Below, in pieces: positions 5,858 to 8,758 of a stretch of 8,758 nt of DNA. The DNA is from JANWYQ01 sp034432445. Its GTDB lineage: Bacteria; Chloroflexota; Anaerolineae; JAAEKA01. The notes below the pieces were generated by a model, which did no database searches, was not told the DNA's origin, and saw only the letters and a list, made by a program, of their open reading frames with translations. The first letter of the stretch is position 1; each line of letters opens with the position of its first letter. The position numbers and the translations under genes were made by a program. The stretch covers positions 1 to 8,758 of the forward strand of contig DAOUBX010000262.1 of NCBI GenBank assembly GCA_034432445.1. The letters run 5' to 3'.

Positions 5858-6841
5858 ATGAGATCAAACATCAAACTTGCGGCAACGCTCGGCGTTGGAG
5901 GCGCAGCGGCCAGTTTGGCCTATGCCCGTTACATCGAGCGACTGTGGATCGACGTGCGGCGGCTGTGGCTGACGGTGGACTCGCCCGGCGTGCCGCCGGA
6001 GGGGCTGCGCATCCTGCACATCTCCGACATGCACTTCACCGGCCGTGGGCTCATCGAGCGGCTCAAGATCAAGCGCACGGTCAAGCTGCTGGCCGGCGAG
6101 TCCATCGACCTGCTGTTGATCACCGGCGACATGATTCACGATGATGAGGGTCTTTCTGCCACGTTAGACCTGATCAGAAGGTTGCCGCGACCACGGCTGG
6201 GTGCGTTCGCCTGTCTGGGCAACCACGACTACGCCGGTTACAGTTGGTTTGGCCCAGCGCGCGTGGCCTGGCGCGAGGCCGAGCCGGGTAAAGAGTTGCA
6301 GGCCGCTGTTGGCCGCACCCTTGAGATGATCGTGCGCATCATCAAGAACAACCGGCTGTACCTGGGCCAATCCCCAAACGATGTGCCCCGGCTGAAGGCG
6401 GCGCTGAACGAGATAGGCGTCCATGTGCTGCACAACAGCAGCGCACGGCTGCAGGTTGGTGGCACAGACGTCTGGCTGGCAGGTATCGATGACCTGATGG
6501 AAGGGCAGCCCGATGGGCAGGCAACGCTGGCTGGCCAGCCAACCAACGGCGCCTTGCGTATTCTGTTGGCTCACAACCCCGATCATATGCTGGATCCGGC
6601 CTTGCAGCAGGTCGATCTGGCGTTTTGCGGCCACGTGCACGGTGGCCAGGTGCTCTTGCCCCTCCTGGGCGCGCTGCACACGCAAGGTACCCACCTCTCC
6701 CGACGGCGCACCTACGGCTGGTTTCGCTATGGCCGCGCACAAGCTTACATCGGCCGCGGCCTGGGCGAAGGGATACGGCTGCGCTTCCGTTGTCGCCCTG
6801 AGGCAGCCTTGATCGAAGTGCAGCCAGCCCCTGGCCGATAG
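5858..6841 (+). CDS. metallophosphoesterase, YkuE-like (calcineurin-like fold)
   Basis: A 327-residue calcineurin-like phosphoesterase. All the metal-binding blocks are present: SDMH (D57, H59), GDM (D91), GNHD (N122, H123), AHNPD (H239) and GHVHGGQ (H259, H261). Two metal ions would be bound for phosphomonoester or phosphodiester hydrolysis. The first 30 residues contain a hydrophobic stretch (about 7-23) followed by basic residues, suggesting a membrane anchor or signal-like segment as in YkuE/LpxG-type enzymes. A segment after GNHDY (about 126-180) is longer than usual for YkuE. The substrate is unknown; cell-envelope or lipid phosphates are plausible for this family. It follows proA by 84 bases, so it may be co-transcribed. 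ATG 5858 has no clear Shine-Dalgarno, but the hydrophobic start fits the family. Confidence 0.88.
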   Translation: MRSNIKLAATLGVGGAAASLAYARYIERLWIDVRRLWLTVDSPGVPPEGLRILHISDMHFTGRGLIERLKIKRTVKLLAGESIDLLLITGDMIHDDEGLSATLDLIRRLPRPRLGAFACLGNHDYAGYSWFGPARVAWREAEPGKELQAAVGRTLEMIVRIIKNNRLYLGQSPNDVPRLKAALNEIGVHVLHNSSARLQVGGTDVWLAGIDDLMEGQPDGQATLAGQPTNGALRILLAHNPDHMLDPALQQVDLAFCGHVHGGQVLLPLLGALHTQGTHLSRRRTYGWFRYGRAQAYIGRGLGEGIRLRFRCRPEAALIEVQPAPGR

Positions 6842-6967
6842 CAGTACCGGTCGGCGCGCACCGAACCGTGGCGCGGCGTGCAGGCGTCAGCCGGGTTTGA
6901 CGCTGCGGCGGCTGAAGCCTGGACTCCTACCGTTTGCCAGCAGCTGACGCATTGACGCCGCTCTACA
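6842..6967. other. convergent intergenic gap with inverted repeats
   Basis: The gap lies between the phosphoesterase and the - strand cysteine gene, which converge here. CGGTCGG (6848-6854) pairs with CCG-a-ACCG (6861-6868) with one bulge. GCGTCA (6884-6889) pairs with TGACGC (6898-6903), and further TGACGC copies follow at 6945-6950 and 6953-6958, so the same left arm has three possible partners. No T-runs accompany these hairpins. They may help end transcription from both sides, but the evidence is structural only. Confidence 0.35.
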
Positions 6968-7210
6968 CTAGGCCGTCAAATTGGGGTCGCCCACTTGAGG
7001 CGGCTGGCGGCGGCTGCGGCGTCTCTCCCAGGCATTACACCAGCGTTCACTGGGCACCGGTCGGTTGGAATAGGGCGACTGCGGCCCGCGGCAGAAAGTA
7101 TGCAGCCGCGTGACCTGTCCATCGCCGTTACTGCGGAAGGTGTCGGCAAACTCGCAGGTGTCGCAGGTGCGCCCAAGCAGTTTATGCCAGGTTTGTTTGG
7201 TAGATGCCAT
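6968..7210 (-). CDS. small four-cysteine protein, probable metal-binding
   Basis: This 80-residue protein is not one I can name. It has four cysteines in the pattern C16-x2-C19-x20-C40-x17-C58, within TCDTCEFAD, HTFCRGP and RWCNAWE. That spacing, with aromatic residues next to each cysteine, fits a small zinc-ribbon-like or iron-sulfur site. The C-terminal tail (about 62-80) is basic and proline-rich. The codons look natural and the gene is preceded by a good promoter on the - strand with a perfect TATAAT. These points make it more credible than the overlapping frames on either strand. No clear Shine-Dalgarno precedes the ATG at 7210. It is divergent from the GNAT gene and convergent with the phosphoesterase. 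Its function is unknown. Confidence 0.65.
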   Translation of the reverse strand: MASTKQTWHKLLGRTCDTCEFADTFRSNGDGQVTRLHTFCRGPQSPYSNRPVPSERWCNAWERRRSRRQPPQVGDPNLTA

Positions 7211-7232
7211 GCGCTGTTAGCTTTGTGATCGA

Positions 7233-7260
7233 ATGACCGTGTGACCGGCGTCATTATACT
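7233..7260 (+). promoter_or_regulatory. promoter of the GNAT-like gene, overlapping the divergent one
   Basis: ATGACC (7233-7238; four of six to TTGACA) and TATACT (7255-7260; five of six to TATAAT) are 16 bases apart. The start point would be near 7267, with a leader of about 37 bases to the ATG at 7304. The -10 box shares 7255-7258 with the opposite-strand TATAAT, so polymerase could bind in only one direction at a time. Confidence 0.45.
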
Positions 7261-7280
7261 CACTCTCGCTCAGCTGTCCA
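7253..7280 (-). promoter_or_regulatory. promoter of the four-cysteine gene
   Basis: Read on the - strand, TGGACA (7280-7275; five of six to TTGACA) is followed after 16 bases by a perfect TATAAT (7258-7253). The start point would fall near 7246, giving a leader of about 35 bases to the ATG at 7210. Its -10 box overlaps the -10 box of the opposite promoter. Confidence 0.65.
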
Positions 7281-7303
7281 TCCCCAGTCCCCAGGAGACG
7301 TCA

Positions 7304-8500
7304 ATGGCCATCATCAACATTCGCGTGGAACAACTCGATCCCCGCTCAACTGCAGCCCGCAATCGGTTGGTCAAGTTCCCATTCAAGCTGTACAAAGGTG
7401 ACCCGTACTGGGTGCCGCCGCTGATCGGTGACCGCAAACGCTACATCGACCCTCGACATAATCCATCCTTCGAGTACCTGAAGGCGGCCTATTTTGTGGC
7501 AGAAGGCATTGTGGTGCCCGATCACACGCCGAAGGGGACCTTGCAAGGGGGGATAGAGCAAGACGTGGGCACGATTGCGGCGATCGTCAACCCGCGCCAC
7601 AACGAGCTCTATCATGATCGTGTGGGCTTCTTTGGCTTGTTTGAGACGGTCAACAACCGCGCTGTGGCCGCTGCCTTGTTCGACGCGGCGGCCGCCTGGT
7701 TGCGCGAGCAAGGGTGCACGTCGATGCGCGGGCCGATGACCTTCACCATCAGCGACGAGGTTGGCTTGTTGGTGGACGGCTTCAACGACTCGCCGCGCAT
7801 CATGATGACCTACAACCCGCCTTACTACCCCGAGCTTCTGGAGGCCTGCGAGTTCGAGGGGGTGATGGACCTGTATGCCTATCATTTCGACTTGATTGCG
7901 CAGTACGGCGGCAGCGTCGAACAGTTCCCGGCCAAGCTAACGCGAGTCGTGCAGAAGCTCAAGGATCGCAGCCGGGCCACCGTGCGCAAGATCGACATGC
8001 AGCACTTCGACGACGACGTGCAACGCGTCAAACAGGTCTATCGGGACGCATGGGCAGCCAACTGGGGCGAGGTGCCCATCACCGACCGCGAGATCGAGTA
8101 CATCGCTAAGCAGCTCAAGCAAGTGATCGATCCAGACCTGGTGTATCTGGCCGAGATCGACGGTCGCCCGGTGGGCGTTGGCCTGACCGTGCCTGACGCC
8201 AACCTGGTGCTCAAGAAGATGGGCGGTCATCTCTTCCCGTTCGGCATTATCCAAGCGCTGCGTTACCAGAAGAAAATCGACTGGGTGCGCGTGCTGATTT
8301 TGGGTGTCATACCCGAGTACCGCCATCTGGGCATCGATGCCGTGCTGTACTATGAGACAGCCAAGGAAGCGCTGCGCAAGGGCTACCGGCACATCGAGGG
8401 GAGCTGGATTCTGGCCAACAACGTCGACATGAACCGCGTGTTGACCAATTTCGGCGGCAAGATCTACAAGACGTATCGGGTGTATGAGAGGGAGTTGTAG
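7304..8500 (+). CDS. GNAT-fold N-acetyltransferase-like protein (YghO-like), function unknown
   Basis: A 398-residue cytoplasmic protein of the large, poorly characterised GNAT-like family that begins with a signature resembling FPFKLYKGDPYWVPPL (about 25-40). A central conserved block, MRGPMTFTISDEVGLLVDGF, starts at residue 141, and MMTYNPPYYPELLEACEFE follows it. The C-terminal part carries the acetyl-CoA-binding signature VLILGVIPEYRHLGIDAVLYYE, with R340, G343 and the following residues in the Q/R-x-x-G-x-A/G position. It ends in a typical GNAT strand, VDMNRVLTNFGGKIYKTYRVYE. The start at 7304 is set by AGGAGA (7293-7298) 5 bases upstream. An upstream GTG at 7241 would add 21 residues of unlike composition and overlap the promoter. 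The substrate is unknown. It stands alone, divergent from the cysteine gene. Confidence 0.85.
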   Translation: MAIINIRVEQLDPRSTAARNRLVKFPFKLYKGDPYWVPPLIGDRKRYIDPRHNPSFEYLKAAYFVAEGIVVPDHTPKGTLQGGIEQDVGTIAAIVNPRHNELYHDRVGFFGLFETVNNRAVAAALFDAAAAWLREQGCTSMRGPMTFTISDEVGLLVDGFNDSPRIMMTYNPPYYPELLEACEFEGVMDLYAYHFDLIAQYGGSVEQFPAKLTRVVQKLKDRSRATVRKIDMQHFDDDVQRVKQVYRDAWAANWGEVPITDREIEYIAKQLKQVIDPDLVYLAEIDGRPVGVGLTVPDANLVLKKMGGHLFPFGIIQALRYQKKIDWVRVLILGVIPEYRHLGIDAVLYYETAKEALRKGYRHIEGSWILANNVDMNRVLTNFGGKIYKTYRVYEREL

Positions 8501-8570
8501 GCGGGTGAAAGGAAAGCGAACAAGGGAGAGGAAGGGAAAGAGGGAAGAGACCGAGGGACAGGGGATAAAC
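8501..8570 (+). other. purine-rich tract after the GNAT-like gene
   Basis: Of these 70 bases, 61 are G or A, with an unbroken run of 29 purines at 8522-8550 made of GGGA, GAGA and AAGGG units. No reading frame of note is present. Such strand-asymmetric tracts can form triplex-type structures or arise from slippage. The remaining 99 bases (8571-8669) show only a T5 run at 8653-8657 without a convincing hairpin before it. Confidence 0.7.
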
Positions 8571-8669
8571 GAGAACAGCGTGGGAAAGAGCACAGGGCAG
8601 ATTGCTTGCCGCGGATGGCGCCTGGTCTCGTTCTGATGCGATCTTCTCCGGCTTTTTCCTATGTTCCCC

Positions 8670-8758
8670 GCAACTATTCAGCCCTAGGTGCCGGGCACTT
8701 AAGGCTGCGCTGGCCAGGGCGTCTGCAGAGCCGGCTCAAGCTGTAAACCGGTCGCAAG
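8670..8758 (-). repeat. 89-bp dispersed repeat, right copy (inverted)
   Basis: This is the reverse complement of bases 1-89 with two differences, and its end coincides with the window edge. On this strand the internal stem reads AGCCCTAGGTGC (8680-8691) and GCACTTAAGGCT (8695-8706) over CGG. Where the left copy has CCC at 14-16, this copy and the internal one have TAC, so the left copy carries the changed bases. With the left copy it forms perfectly placed terminal inverted repeats of the window. Confidence 0.9.

Noticed and set aside
6995..7228. Small + strand frame opposite the four-cysteine gene
   Set aside because: It has no Shine-Dalgarno or domain features. The - strand frame has patterned cysteines and its own promoter, so this one is its shadow.
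7241..7303. Upstream GTG start extending the GNAT-like protein
   Set aside because: The extension covers the divergent promoter boxes, and AGGAGA lies 5 bases before the ATG at 7304.
1..8758. Composite transposon bounded by terminal inverted repeats
   Set aside because: No transposase or integrase is encoded, the enclosed genes are metabolic, target duplications cannot be seen at window edges, and a third repeat copy lies inside. A dispersed repeat is the simpler explanation.

Overview
This is an 8.76 kb stretch of GC-rich bacterial DNA. It carries housekeeping and accessory genes, almost all on the + strand. The proline genes, a two-permease ABC-2 exporter, a YkuE-type phosphoesterase and a GNAT-fold protein, together with the purine-rich and hairpin-rich spacers, fit a Chloroflexota-like organism (Anaerolineae/Caldilineae type). 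That placement rests on general resemblance only; there is no rRNA or other marker gene to confirm it.

Layout, left to right. Positions 1-705 hold no convincing gene. They contain an 89-bp repeat (1-89), a 107-nt near-perfect palindrome (252-358), a diverged third copy of the repeat (about 570-644) and a terminator-like hairpin (658-689) just before proB. Next come proB (706-1830), an ABC ATPase (1863-2738) and two related ABC-2 permeases (2749-3558, 3570-4364), closely spaced like one transcription unit. A short spacer with a TATAAT box leads to proA (4469-5773). A metallophosphoesterase follows (5858-6841). After it a small four-cysteine protein is encoded on the - strand (6968-7210), divergent from a 398-residue GNAT-fold protein (7304-8500); the two share an overlapping back-to-back promoter near 7255. 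The window closes with a purine-rich tract and the 89-bp repeat again, inverted (8670-8758).

How the genes work together. ProB and ProA catalyse the first two steps of proline synthesis (glutamate to glutamyl-5-phosphate to glutamate-5-semialdehyde). Here they are separated by a complete ABC exporter: one ATPase plus two homologous permeases that probably form a heterodimer. The exporter's substrate cannot be read from the sequence. The phosphoesterase, cysteine protein and GNAT protein have no evident link to proline synthesis.

The most unusual features are non-coding. They are the inverted 89-bp repeats lying exactly at both window edges with an older copy inside, the long palindrome that can switch to an alternative hairpin, the hairpin/T-rich element in front of proB, a 7-bp triple repeat inside a lineage-specific insertion of ProA, and the divergent promoter with interlocked -10 boxes. 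I see no CRISPR array, tRNA, rRNA, transposase or defence system. I do not think the window contains a clearly new multi-gene system.
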